A DNA stretch of 64,000 nt from an uncultured Haliea sp. (GTDB lineage: Bacteria; Pseudomonadota; Gammaproteobacteria; Pseudomonadales; Halieaceae), in assembly GCA_913062625.1 (NCBI GenBank), contig CAJXWP010000001.1:1-64000 (forward strand), written 5' to 3'. Under the pieces are notes generated by a model that saw only the letters and a program-made list of their open reading frames with translations, was not told where the DNA came from and searched no databases. Position numbers and translations under genes: made by a program. How positions within the stretch are numbered: the stretch's first letter is position 1; each line of letters starts with the position of its first letter. Shown here in pieces: positions 35,544-44,023 of the stretch.

Positions 35544-36644
35544 ATGAAAATCTTTTCTATCGTTTCAATCTTAGCCCTTGTTCTCGGCACGACGCCTTTT
35601 GTGCTCGCGCAAAGCAGCGACATGCCTGCTGAGGCGAATTCCTCGCTGAAGTATGTCGAATTTAGCGAAATGGGAAACCCCGCAGACGTACTGGAAGTCA
35701 AAGTAGACAATGCGCGTGCGCTAAAGAGCGGTGAGGTAAGGGTCAAGGTACTGGCGACACCCATTCACCCCTCGAATTTGCTGCAGATTTCTGGCAACTA
35801 TGGCATTGCCCCAGTATTACCATCCACCCCGGGCAGCGAAGGCGTGGGCGAGGTGTTAGAGACGTCCGCAGAAGCGACGCACTTGGCTGTCGGCCAGTGG
35901 GTGCTTTTAGTTGGCGGTGGCACTTGGCGTGACCAGATTATCGCCCCGGCTTCAAGTTTTATCCCATTACCGGATCTCGGTACCCCGAGCTCACAGCTGA
36001 TTGAACAACTCTCTATGACCGCCGTTAACCCCCTTACTGCATTTCTCATGCTGGCGTCTTTTGTTGATCTCAACGAAGGTGACTGGATTGTGCATAGCGC
36101 TGCAAATTCTGCTGTTGGGGGATACATCATTCAACTCGCAAAGCAACGCGGCATCAAGACGGTAAATGTTGTGCGTCGTGAAGGCTTAGCAGAAGACTTG
36201 ATGTCAAAAGGTGGCGATGTCGTACTGATAGATGGTCCAGACCTTGTCGCACAAATCGCCAGCGCCACCGATAGCGCACCGATTGCGCTTGCACTAGATG
36301 CCGTGGGCGGTGAAACATTTACGCGTCTGGCGCAAAGTGTTAGCTATGGAGGCACTGCGGTGTCCTATGGAGTGATGTCTGGAAAAGCGGTGACATTGAA
36401 CCCAGCAATGATCATTTTTAATGACCTTCGAATACGTGGATTTTGGCTGTCCAAGTGGTTCGAGACAGCATCAATGACAGAAAAACAGGCGGCCTTCGGA
36501 CAAATAATTCCTCTGATCGCTAGCGGTGTTCTAAAAGCGAATGTTGACTCGCGCTTTACCGTTAGCAACATTAAACAGGCGGTCGAACGCGCTGCGCAAT
36601 CTGGCAGAGACGGCAAGGTTCTTATTGTGCCTAACCAGCAATAG
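35544..36644 (+). CDS. MDR enoyl-reductase-like protein with predicted signal peptide
   Basis: This is a 366-aa medium-chain dehydrogenase/reductase of the zinc-free MECR/Etr1-like type (trans-2-enoyl thioester reductase). It has KYVEFSEMGNPADVLEV, ATPIHPSNLLQISGNYG, PSTPGSEGVGEV, LTAFLML, the dinucleotide segment NSAVGGYIIQLAKQRG and the NADPH-favouring VVRRE. The N-terminus MKIFSIVSILALVLGTTPFVLA looks like a cleavable Sec signal. ATG 35544 follows CGGAG with 7-nt spacing. The ATG at 35517 has no Shine-Dalgarno and would add nine residues before the hydrophobic core. Confidence 0.8.
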   Translation: MKIFSIVSILALVLGTTPFVLAQSSDMPAEANSSLKYVEFSEMGNPADVLEVKVDNARALKSGEVRVKVLATPIHPSNLLQISGNYGIAPVLPSTPGSEGVGEVLETSAEATHLAVGQWVLLVGGGTWRDQIIAPASSFIPLPDLGTPSSQLIEQLSMTAVNPLTAFLMLASFVDLNEGDWIVHSAANSAVGGYIIQLAKQRGIKTVNVVRREGLAEDLMSKGGDVVLIDGPDLVAQIASATDSAPIALALDAVGGETFTRLAQSVSYGGTAVSYGVMSGKAVTLNPAMIIFNDLRIRGFWLSKWFETASMTEKQAAFGQIIPLIASGVLKANVDSRFTVSNIKQAVERAAQSGRDGKVLIVPNQQ

Positions 36645-37061
36645 AAACAGCGCTAAAAGCGATACTGGCGGTGTTTTACCGGCTACTCTTGGAAAGGCTT
36701 ATTTGCGGGCCACACGTAAAGGTGCCTGTTATTTGCCACCTTATTCAGCGTGGCTAGAAGAGCATTTTGGCCTGTTCGTCACTGTAGTGAGACAATTCTC
36801 CGGATGGATCCCTGCTGGTAGCGCTCCTCGCTATTGGTGGGGCGAGTTTAGTCATCTGGGCTGCTTGAAATTTGAAGGCGTATCGACCCGCTTATCTAGT
36901 CCGTTTTGATCAGTGCGACACCCTCTGTCGCGATGAGTTGACCCACTGGTGATGCGCGCTTTATGCTCAATGCACGGAATGTCAGAGTGATTCCACTACG
37001 CTTTTCCCTCCGTATCCTATATTCTGCGCTGACGATAAATGCTTCTTTTGGGGACGTGTTA
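36645..37061 (+). other. Non-coding stretch before the sulfatase gene
   Basis: I see no credible gene in these 417 bases. The frame at 36541-36909 starts inside the reductase gene and has no recognisable domain. Near the end, GTATCCTATATT could contain a -10 element (TATATT at about 37017-37022), but no matching -35 is clear. Confidence 0.4.
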
Positions 37062-38600
37062 ATGAAATTGCAGATCTTAATTCAAGCTGGGCTCGGCACA
37101 TTGCTGTGCCTGCTGGCGGTCACTGGCCACGCGGCGGCCGACAAGCCCAATATACTGGTGATCTGGGGTGATGATATTGGCATAACAAATATTAGTGCCT
37201 ACAGTAACGGCTTGATGGGTTATCAAACGCCCAATATCGATAGCTTGGCAAAAGACGGCATGATGTTTACTGATTATTATGGCGAGCAAAGTTGCACCGC
37301 AGGCCGCTCCGCGTTCATTACCGGCCAGCACCCAGTGCGAACAGGTTTGACTAAGGTCGGTACGCCTGGTGCCCCTACTGGTCTCAGTCCTGAAGACCCT
37401 ACCCTCGCCGAGATGCTTAAGCCCCTGGGTTATGCGACAGCACATTTTGGCAAAAACCACTTGGGTGACCGAGATGAATTCTTGCCAACCAATCATGGCT
37501 TCGATGAGTTCTTTGGCAATCTCTACCATTTGAATGCAGAAGAGCTGCCAGAGAGTCCCGATTATCCACAAGAGGCATGGTTTCAAAAGAGCTCAAACCC
37601 ACGCGGTGTTATTCATAGCTATGCCGATGGACGCATTGAAGATTCCGGTCCGTTGACTCGCAAGCGCATGGAAAATGTTGATGAAGAGTTTGAAGCAGAA
37701 GCGATAAAATTTATTGATCAATCGGTCGGCGCAGGAATGCCCTTCTTTGTGTGGTTGAACACCACCGGCATGCACTTTTGGACTCATCCAGCGGATAAGC
37801 ACATCGGCAAGTCGGGTCAAGGCCCTTATAACGATGTGATGGTGGCACACGATGAGCTAGTAGGTCGCATGCTTAAGCAGCTCAAAGAGTTAGGTGTAGA
37901 AGACAATACCATCGTCGTGTACAGCACCGACAATGGCCCCCACTACAACACATGGCCAGACGCCGCGATTACACCCTTTCGCAGTGAAAAGAATACCAAC
38001 TGGGAAGGCGGTTATCGTGTGCCAGCATTGGTTAAGTGGCCAGGTAAAATCAAAGGCGGCCAGGTCTCCAACCAGATTATGTCACACTTGGATTGGCTGC
38101 CAACCCTAATGGCCGCAGTGGGAGAGCCTAATGTCGTCAGTGAACTGAAAGAGGGCCATGCATTTGGCGCCAAAAGCTATAAGGTCCATTTAGACGGATA
38201 TAATTTTCTGCCCTACTTAACCGGACAAACAGCGACCAGCCCGCGTGAAGAATTCTTCTACTTCAGTGATGACGGCCTTTTGGTCGGTGCGCGAGTAAAA
38301 GACTGGAAGGTAGTGTATGCCGAGCAGCGAGCCAAAAAATTTCAGGTATGGCGCGAACCGTTTGTGCGGTTACGTATCCCCAAGTTATTCAACTTGCGCC
38401 GTGATCCCTTTGAGCGTGCAGACACAGATTCAAACGGCTACAACACGTGGTGGGAAAACAACTCAGCCTGGTTGTTTTATGGCTCGGCAAAAGCGTTAAA
38501 TTTTGCGCAAACTTTTCGCGAGTATCCGTCACGCCAGCCTCCCAATAGCTTTACGGTTGATGGCGTAGTGGGTGAGTTGACTAAGTTTCAGCGGCAGTAG
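37062..38600 (+). CDS. Arylsulfatase-family sulfatase, exported
   Basis: This is a 512-aa alkaline-phosphatase-fold sulfate-ester hydrolase. The start MKLQILIQAGLGTLLCLLAVTGHAAA is a Sec signal peptide. PNILVIWGDDIG gives the metal-binding Asp pair, and CTAGRSAFITGQ holds Cys78, the residue expected to become formylglycine. YSTDNGPHYN gives the second metal pair. The motif is C-x-A-x-R rather than C-x-P-x-R. The in-frame ATG at 36963 would add 33 unlikely residues; ATG 37062 follows GGGGA. No maturase gene is in the window. Confidence 0.92.
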   Translation: MKLQILIQAGLGTLLCLLAVTGHAAADKPNILVIWGDDIGITNISAYSNGLMGYQTPNIDSLAKDGMMFTDYYGEQSCTAGRSAFITGQHPVRTGLTKVGTPGAPTGLSPEDPTLAEMLKPLGYATAHFGKNHLGDRDEFLPTNHGFDEFFGNLYHLNAEELPESPDYPQEAWFQKSSNPRGVIHSYADGRIEDSGPLTRKRMENVDEEFEAEAIKFIDQSVGAGMPFFVWLNTTGMHFWTHPADKHIGKSGQGPYNDVMVAHDELVGRMLKQLKELGVEDNTIVVYSTDNGPHYNTWPDAAITPFRSEKNTNWEGGYRVPALVKWPGKIKGGQVSNQIMSHLDWLPTLMAAVGEPNVVSELKEGHAFGAKSYKVHLDGYNFLPYLTGQTATSPREEFFYFSDDGLLVGARVKDWKVVYAEQRAKKFQVWREPFVRLRIPKLFNLRRDPFERADTDSNGYNTWWENNSAWLFYGSAKALNFAQTFREYPSRQPPNSFTVDGVVGELTKFQRQ

Positions 38601-38726
38601 GCCTGCCGATCTCGCCGCCGCTGAGGAGTGCGCAGTCCTATCCTTTCAAGCTGGCTTCGAGCCTGCATGCGACCCGTGGGAGCATTTTGCTGATCCAACT
38701 GTATCTCTGGGGCGTAAGTATGTGTA

Positions 38727-38742
38727 CCACAGAAAACTGTGG
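38727..38742. promoter_or_regulatory. Inverted repeat upstream of the fasciclin gene
   Basis: CCACAG, four A-rich bases, then CTGTGG form a perfect 6-bp inverted repeat that begins 50 bp and ends 34 bp before the fasciclin start codon. This is the spacing expected of an operator or a small 5'-UTR hairpin. No cognate regulator is recognised. Confidence 0.3.
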
Positions 38743-38776
38743 CATCTAGAGCAAACTAAATTTAGAGGATATAGAC

Positions 38777-39298
38777 ATGAATATTTCCACAAAATTCTTA
38801 ACGTCAATCGCGTTATTCAGCCTCCTATCAGGGGCGGCTTTTGTTAATGCGGGTCATCACGAAGCGGATGAAGCTGCTGCAACCCCAAATATCGTAGAAG
38901 TCGCTGCCAGTAATGACGACTTCACAACTTTGGTCGCTGCCGTTCAGGCTGCTGGTTTGGCGGACACGCTGTCTGGTGAAGGGCCTTACACAGTGTTTGC
39001 CCCCACTAACGAGGCGTTTGCTAAGCTGCCAGACGGAACAGTAGAAATGCTGCTTCTGCCGGAAAATAAAGACCAGCTGGTCGCCATACTCACTTACCAC
39101 GTAGTAGCCGGTGACGTCAGCGCCGCAGAGGTAGTAGAACTGACAGAAGTGACCACATTGCAGGGTGGGACGGCGGCCATAGTCGTAACCGAAGCCGGCG
39201 TTACAATCGATGGAGCTAACGTTATCGTCACCGACATCGAGGCCTCCAACGGCGTCGTGCACGTCATCGACACGGTAATGATGCCCCCTTCTGAGTAG
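38777..39298 (+). CDS. Fasciclin (FAS1)-domain secreted protein
   Basis: This is a 173-aa exported protein with one FAS1 domain, an adhesion-type fold. The signal peptide MNISTKFLTSIALFSLLSGAAFVNA is followed by the conserved H1 box GPYTVFAPTNEAFAKLP and YHVVAGDVSAAEVV, and by the H2-like NGVVHVIDTVMMP. Family length is typical for single-domain bacterial FAS1 proteins. ATG 38777 has AGAGGA 8 nt upstream. A good terminator follows, so the gene is likely monocistronic. Confidence 0.93.
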   Translation: MNISTKFLTSIALFSLLSGAAFVNAGHHEADEAAATPNIVEVAASNDDFTTLVAAVQAAGLADTLSGEGPYTVFAPTNEAFAKLPDGTVEMLLLPENKDQLVAILTYHVVAGDVSAAEVVELTEVTTLQGGTAAIVVTEAGVTIDGANVIVTDIEASNGVVHVIDTVMMPPSE

Positions 39299-39312
39299 TA
39301 CCTCGTTCAAGC

Positions 39313-39346
39313 GGCAGGCTTCGCCTAGGGCGAAGCCTGCCTTCTT
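39313..39346 (+). terminator. Rho-independent terminator after the fasciclin gene
   Basis: A perfect 13-bp GC-rich stem (GGCAGGCTTCGCC with its complement) closes a three-base TAG loop and is followed by TTCTT. It begins 15 bp after the stop codon. The U-tail is short, but the stem is very stable. Confidence 0.75.
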
Positions 39347-39473
39347 CAACATATTCTTCAAACGCGGGCGTGGTTCTTTTTACTGATGCCCTGGTTCTGA
39401 AAAGGGTGCTGCCGGCGTTGAACCGATGTCAACGCGGCATTGTTGTACTCTCAGCAGTCTAACCACCGATAAC

Positions 39474-41537
39474 CTAATTCGGTTTGCGTGCCTGTCCAAT
39501 GGCAGGAACGCTCACCGGGCTTGCGACACCATAAATAACAGAGATACCTGTGCCACCGCCCCAAGTAGTACTTGCGCGAGCCGGATCAATATTGTCTACC
39601 ACCGCATTAACATCGTTCCAATTGTTTGCTGCCCACGCATTACCAGCCTGATCCACCACGACGTCGGTGATCATCTGGATGCTGCCACTTTGGAAAACGT
39701 GAACAACGTCGCCAATCTTAATGCCTTCCGGGTGCCCTCGTGTATCGTCGCCCGCCATCAGGCCAACGCCACGACCCCAAAAGTTCCCGAACCATACGTC
39801 GTCATTACCGTCGATTGATACACCCCATGGAATAAATACACCCTTGTCACCGGAGAAACCTTTTGGAGCCGGCTGCGATCCATCGGGCCGAATCATGTTA
39901 AGAACCCCGGTTGGCTTCGCGGCCGAAATCGTCCCTTTGGCCATTGTTGGAAGCATCTGTTCTGTCATGAGTTGAAATTGCTTCATAACCGGCGTTCCAG
40001 GCGGCAAGGTGGGCTGTGGGAATCCTGGCGACATATTGCTGGCTACCCACAGGTTACCTTTTGAATCGAGAGCAACTCCACGGGCAATCACCCCCACCTC
40101 GAATGACTCAGCCTTAGAAGGATCGCCGGCTGGGAATCGGGTCACGATGTTCGACTGCGAGCTACTAACCCAGACGCGGTTCTGCGCATCAATCGCAATG
40201 CCGAAGGGGGATTTCAATCCCTCTACATTCACCACCACTCCGTCCTTGGGCTCGCCACCGGGAAAATGGAGCAGTTGATTCTTGGTAGCATCCGCGATCC
40301 AAACGTCGCCATTATCGGCAACACCAACGCCCATCAAGTCCCCGACTTTCCCGGCCATGGGGAAGTCCGATTCCTGACCAATCTGACGCCCTTCTAGGTC
40401 CATCACTCCAATCGAACCATTGAAGCTCGAAACCCAAACGCGGTCCTTGGTCATCCCCGTCCCCCATCCGATGCCATCCACGCCCATTCCGGTAAAGCCT
40501 GTGATAGGTGGCGACAGTGCGGTGCCGTTAGGTGACAGCTTTATCGTGCCTCCCCCGATGTTGTGATACACGCCCGACTGCGATCCAGGCATCCAGTTCA
40601 CTCCGCTCCAAATATTTCCCTCGACATCGACCTGCAGCTTGCCCGGCGCAAAAATTCCGCCGCCAGCGAAAGATAGAATCATCGCAAAATCTTTCGGAGC
40701 GTAAGCGAGATATGGCACGTAAGGTGCTTCACGTCTGGAGCCGTCTTCTGGCTGCGGATAGGCTTTGCCAAACAGCTCGAATAATTGAGCAGGATTGGTC
40801 CAGGGAGCACGGGCGACGCTAGACAATGCTTCGAGCGTGTTTCTAGGGATCTCACCCATACCTGTTGACGCTGCATTGAGAAATTCTGTGCGCCAGTCCT
40901 CATCGGCGGTTGTACCAAAGGCAACAATCATCGAACCGAGTGTGTTCAGTCGTGCCAGCGTCGTATTCTGAGTGCTATTAAAGGGATCGAGCAACACGCT
41001 ACCCCACTTCCCTGTCGCTGGGTCGACTAAGTTAGGCGCGTTGCCCGCTGCAATTCGGACGCCCAAGGGATTGCCGCTGATTGTCACGCCATCAATGAAC
41101 CGAGCACTGGTGAACACCGAGGCCACGGTAGTCAGTTCATTGATCACAACCGAACTCAGTGGTGCTGTACCGAGCACTGACATGAGCGCGACACCCTCGT
41201 GGGGGCCACCCTCGGTTGTAATATAATAGATATTACCATCGTCGCTGGATTTAAGATTCTGTAGCTCAAAGTGTCCCTCAGCGTCCGTAGAGGTTTCTTT
41301 GATAGTCTCAGGTGAGGCCGTCCCGGCTGTTTTCCACAGTGTCACTTTGGCGCCCGGAATCGCTTTGCCTCCGAGTGTCAGCGCCCCCTCCATATCAAGT
41401 GCTAGAGCGGGCAAGCTCGTAACGGCAATCCCCAGCAACAGTGACGTAATAGCGCCTCTGATGGAAATGTGCGCTGATAACATGCCAAGATTCAAAAATC
41501 TGATTCGATATTGGATAGAAGTGATCTTATATTTCAT
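39474..41537 (-). CDS. Secreted seven-bladed NHL/streptogramin-lyase-like beta-propeller protein
   Basis: This is a 687-aa exported protein. After a signal-like hydrophobic segment (GAITSLLLGIAVTSLPALA) comes a carboxypeptidase-regulatory-like domain (GGKAIPGAKVTLWKTAG, GHFELQNL). A propeller with seven W-type blade motifs follows: GNIWSG, DRVWVS, GDVWIA, NRVWVS, GNLWVA, DDVWFG and GNAWAA. No catalytic residues can be assigned. The ATG at 41537 has AGGAA 8 nt upstream and is preferred to 41612. It is divergent from the gene at 41827 across an AT-rich 289-bp region. Confidence 0.82.
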   Translation of the reverse strand: MKYKITSIQYRIRFLNLGMLSAHISIRGAITSLLLGIAVTSLPALALDMEGALTLGGKAIPGAKVTLWKTAGTASPETIKETSTDAEGHFELQNLKSSDDGNIYYITTEGGPHEGVALMSVLGTAPLSSVVINELTTVASVFTSARFIDGVTISGNPLGVRIAAGNAPNLVDPATGKWGSVLLDPFNSTQNTTLARLNTLGSMIVAFGTTADEDWRTEFLNAASTGMGEIPRNTLEALSSVARAPWTNPAQLFELFGKAYPQPEDGSRREAPYVPYLAYAPKDFAMILSFAGGGIFAPGKLQVDVEGNIWSGVNWMPGSQSGVYHNIGGGTIKLSPNGTALSPPITGFTGMGVDGIGWGTGMTKDRVWVSSFNGSIGVMDLEGRQIGQESDFPMAGKVGDLMGVGVADNGDVWIADATKNQLLHFPGGEPKDGVVVNVEGLKSPFGIAIDAQNRVWVSSSQSNIVTRFPAGDPSKAESFEVGVIARGVALDSKGNLWVASNMSPGFPQPTLPPGTPVMKQFQLMTEQMLPTMAKGTISAAKPTGVLNMIRPDGSQPAPKGFSGDKGVFIPWGVSIDGNDDVWFGNFWGRGVGLMAGDDTRGHPEGIKIGDVVHVFQSGSIQMITDVVVDQAGNAWAANNWNDVNAVVDNIDPARASTTWGGGTGISVIYGVASPVSVPAIGQARKPN

Positions 41538-41826
41538 ACAGTGAGTTCCTTTTTTTAAACATGGCTCTAATAAAAATATGCGTATTATGGTCAACCAGTA
41601 AATGGCTGTCACAGCCAGCGCAAATGTTAAGGTAACATAAAATTTATTCTATCTAAAAGGCTTCCCTTAACAGTCTTGGTGCGCATACCATTAGTGTGAA
41701 TTCTTAAGCGCAATCCCTACATTGTATTCTAATAGCAAATAATGCCGATGTGCTTTACATTATTATACGTCACTGTTGAGCGTCTAAACGGGTGTTAAGA
41801 TAATCAAATAACGGAAGAAAACCCCT

Positions 41827-42798
41827 ATGCAATACTGTTCTTTTTTTAAAAAAATACGTGATAAAAAACAGATGCCAGTCCTCTGTTTTAGTCTTTTAGC
41901 ACTACTAAGTCAGTACTCATATGCCGATCTCGGTGACGGACCTCGTGCTTACTTGCCGCCACCGATCAATACCAACGTCTTCATTCTTTATGGTATGCAG
42001 GTGTCTGGTAACTCAATGTTTGACTCAGGCATTGTCATACCTAATCTAGACCTAGATATAGATTTATTGGTTGCTCAATATACGCGCACTATGGAGATTG
42101 CTGATCAATATGTCGCCTTTACTGCAGTACAACCACAGGGGCGTTTAAGCTCTAAGATAACACTCCCTAATGCCCCCAACTTTAAAAGCGAGACAGAGTC
42201 GGAAGGCCTGGGTGATACACAGTTATTGATTAGCGCTGGTCTTTACGGCTTACCGCCACTAACGCTAGCCACCTATCGTGATTACAAACCCGAATTGGTT
42301 GTGGGTGGTTTAGTCAGAATAACGCTGCCGACGGGTGAATATGATGAAGATAAGTCGGCAAACCTTGGTGCGAATCGATACTCTCTGCAACTGGGCAGCC
42401 CCATAACCTTTGCCTTTGGGGAGAGTTTTGTCGACCCCCGCTTGACCACGCTAGATTTACTGCCCACCATCACCCTGTACAGCGATAACGATGACCCTTT
42501 CAATGCAGATAAAACCAGTCAAAAACCATTATTTAAATTTGAAAGCCACTTCACGCATAATTTCAATTCAGCCTTTTGGGCTTCGCTTGACAGCGTATAT
42601 TCATACGGCGGCGAAACCAAGACAGATGGACAATCGGGCGACAATCGACAACGTTCGTTTAATATGGGGACTACGTTAGGTTTTCAACTCTCTAAAAAAC
42701 TTGGTCTAAAACTTAGTTATGGCAAAACCATAGACCACAACGACGATGGGTTAGACGGTGAGTTCGCTCGCCTAGTGCTGACCTACACTCAGTTATAG
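41827..42798 (+). CDS. Outer-membrane transporter-like protein (MetA-pathway phenol degradation family)
   Basis: This is a 323-aa beta-rich protein. The N-terminus contains a signal sequence (MPVLCFSLLALLSQYSYA after a short basic leader). The pattern RAYLPPPINTNVFILYGMQVSGNS, then LVVGGLVRITLPTGEYDEDKSANLGANRYSLQLGSP, and C-terminal KKLGLKLSYGKTID ending in Leu, suits the Phenol_MetA_deg outer-membrane family linked to uptake of hydrophobic substrates. It uses more AT-rich codons than most neighbours. The gene at 42898 follows it. Confidence 0.78.
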   Translation: MQYCSFFKKIRDKKQMPVLCFSLLALLSQYSYADLGDGPRAYLPPPINTNVFILYGMQVSGNSMFDSGIVIPNLDLDIDLLVAQYTRTMEIADQYVAFTAVQPQGRLSSKITLPNAPNFKSETESEGLGDTQLLISAGLYGLPPLTLATYRDYKPELVVGGLVRITLPTGEYDEDKSANLGANRYSLQLGSPITFAFGESFVDPRLTTLDLLPTITLYSDNDDPFNADKTSQKPLFKFESHFTHNFNSAFWASLDSVYSYGGETKTDGQSGDNRQRSFNMGTTLGFQLSKKLGLKLSYGKTIDHNDDGLDGEFARLVLTYTQL

Positions 42799-42897
42799 GC
42801 TAGACTGGCAAGTGCGTGCTTTGAGGCGGCAATTATTATAGATTTTTAATCGAGGTGCAATTTCAGATATTTCATAGGAAAACATTAGGGAGAGATC

Positions 42898-43497
42898 ATG
42901 AAATTTCAGGGTTGGGCTATTACCTACTGGCTTAGTTTTTCAATTCTGCTAGCAGTTGTCCTCTTTCTTTTTATTGCGGGTTGGTATCCTAGCTCGATTT
43001 TAGTGGCGATTCGATCCACAGGGCGAACCTCCCTGATACTGTTTTCTGTCGCCGTTACAGCGTCCAGCGTTTACCACTTTTGGGAAATTCCGTTTTCCAA
43101 ATGGGTGCTGCGCAACCGTCGTTACATCGGCGTGAGCTTTGCAGCCTCTCACTTTATCCATCTGGCCCTCATTGGCGCGATCGCCCTGGCCTTCCCCGAG
43201 CCGTTCCTTAAAGACCAGGCCCCAAGCCAATGGATATTCGGTGGCCTCGGCTACGTCTTTGTCGCACTCATGGCCCTCACCTCATCAGACCGCGCTCAAC
43301 AATGGATGGGCATGAAGAAATGGGAAAAACTGCATCTTGTGGGAGGCTACTACATATGGTTTGTTTTCTTCATAACTTATATCAAGCACACCAAGCAGGA
43401 TCCCACCTTTTATACGCCATTTCTTGTCTTTACCGGGGCGGTACTGGTGTTGCGTATAGTTAAGCATCTGCACGTCGGGAGGATAAAGAAATCATGA
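42898..43497 (+). CDS. Ferric-reductase-like (MsrQ/YedZ-type) membrane protein
   Basis: This is a 199-aa protein with about six hydrophobic helices. The segment RRYIGVSFAASHFIHLALIGAI and the later WEKLHLVGGYYIWFVFFITYIKH resemble the heme-binding helices of ferric-reductase transmembrane proteins, whose His pairs hold heme b. Unlike MsrQ, no MsrP partner is nearby. ATG 42898 has GGGAGAG just upstream. It follows the outer-membrane protein gene by 99 bp. Confidence 0.65.
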   Translation: MKFQGWAITYWLSFSILLAVVLFLFIAGWYPSSILVAIRSTGRTSLILFSVAVTASSVYHFWEIPFSKWVLRNRRYIGVSFAASHFIHLALIGAIALAFPEPFLKDQAPSQWIFGGLGYVFVALMALTSSDRAQQWMGMKKWEKLHLVGGYYIWFVFFITYIKHTKQDPTFYTPFLVFTGAVLVLRIVKHLHVGRIKKS

Positions 43498-43852
43498 TTG
43501 TCTCGCACTTATCCCTAATTGAAATTAACCCACGCCAAACGCTTGGAAATAGTCTCGGAAACGCGAGCAATGATCAGGACATTTTGTTCTACTGTTATGC
43601 ATCTCGCTTTTGCACCGGAGGCTTCAGTCTCAAACCGACTCCATCGACAAGTCGTTCGTATTCACAGGTCATCCACCACCACAACTTGGCAGGTTCCTTT
43701 TTCGGTTAATGGGTAAGAGGTGCCAGACCTGGCAGGCTCGGTTCGGTCTAGCGTTCAGCAATAGACGAATGTGGAGTTTGCGATGACCGGCGCCGTTAGA
43801 ATTTTAGAAATAGACTGACGACACGCGCAATGTTTAAGGCTAAGGAATTCTG
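43498..43852. other. Intergenic stretch between the ferric-reductase-like gene and tRNA-Ser
   Basis: Nothing convincing is seen. Two small plus-strand frames (43494-43709 and 43519-43716) overlap each other and show no family features. No strong terminator hairpin with a U-run was found after either flanking gene. Confidence 0.4.
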
Positions 43853-43940
43853 CGGCGGTGAGGGAGGGATTCGAACCCTCGATACGTTACCGTATACACG
43901 CTTTCCAGGCGTGCGCCTTCGACCACTCGGCCACCTCACC
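43853..43940 (-). tRNA. tRNA-Ser (anticodon GGA)
   Basis: Read on the minus strand, the acceptor GGTGAGG pairs with CCTCACC. The anticodon loop CTGGAAA has anticodon GGA (serine, UCC/UCU). A long variable arm (TATACGGTAACGTA) is present as in all tRNA-Ser, and the T-loop is GGTTCGAATCC. The discriminator is G. CCA is not encoded (CCG follows). Confidence 0.96.
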
Positions 43941-43952
43941 ATAAGGGCGCGC

Positions 43953-43980
43953 AGCATACCACAATATGAGAGGCTTGCCA
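43953..43980 (-). promoter_or_regulatory. Candidate sigma70 promoter of tRNA-Ser
   Basis: On the minus strand, an extended -10 TGGTATGCT (hexamer at 43953-43958) is 16 bp from a weak -35 TGGCAA (43975-43980) and 12 bp before the tRNA 5' end. A GCGCG discriminator, common in growth-rate-controlled stable-RNA promoters, follows the -10. Confidence 0.5.
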
Positions 43981-44023
43981 GTCTCAAACAAGGCGAAATT
44001 TGCCTAGCAACCCGCCTCGCAAC

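Noticed and set aside
36541-36909. 122-aa plus-strand frame between the MDR and sulfatase genes
   Set aside because: It overlaps the end of the reductase gene in another frame and has no domain or codon pattern typical of a real protein.
43494-43716. Two overlapping small plus-strand frames before tRNA-Ser
   Set aside because: They overlap each other and the end of the ferric-reductase-like gene and show no family features.
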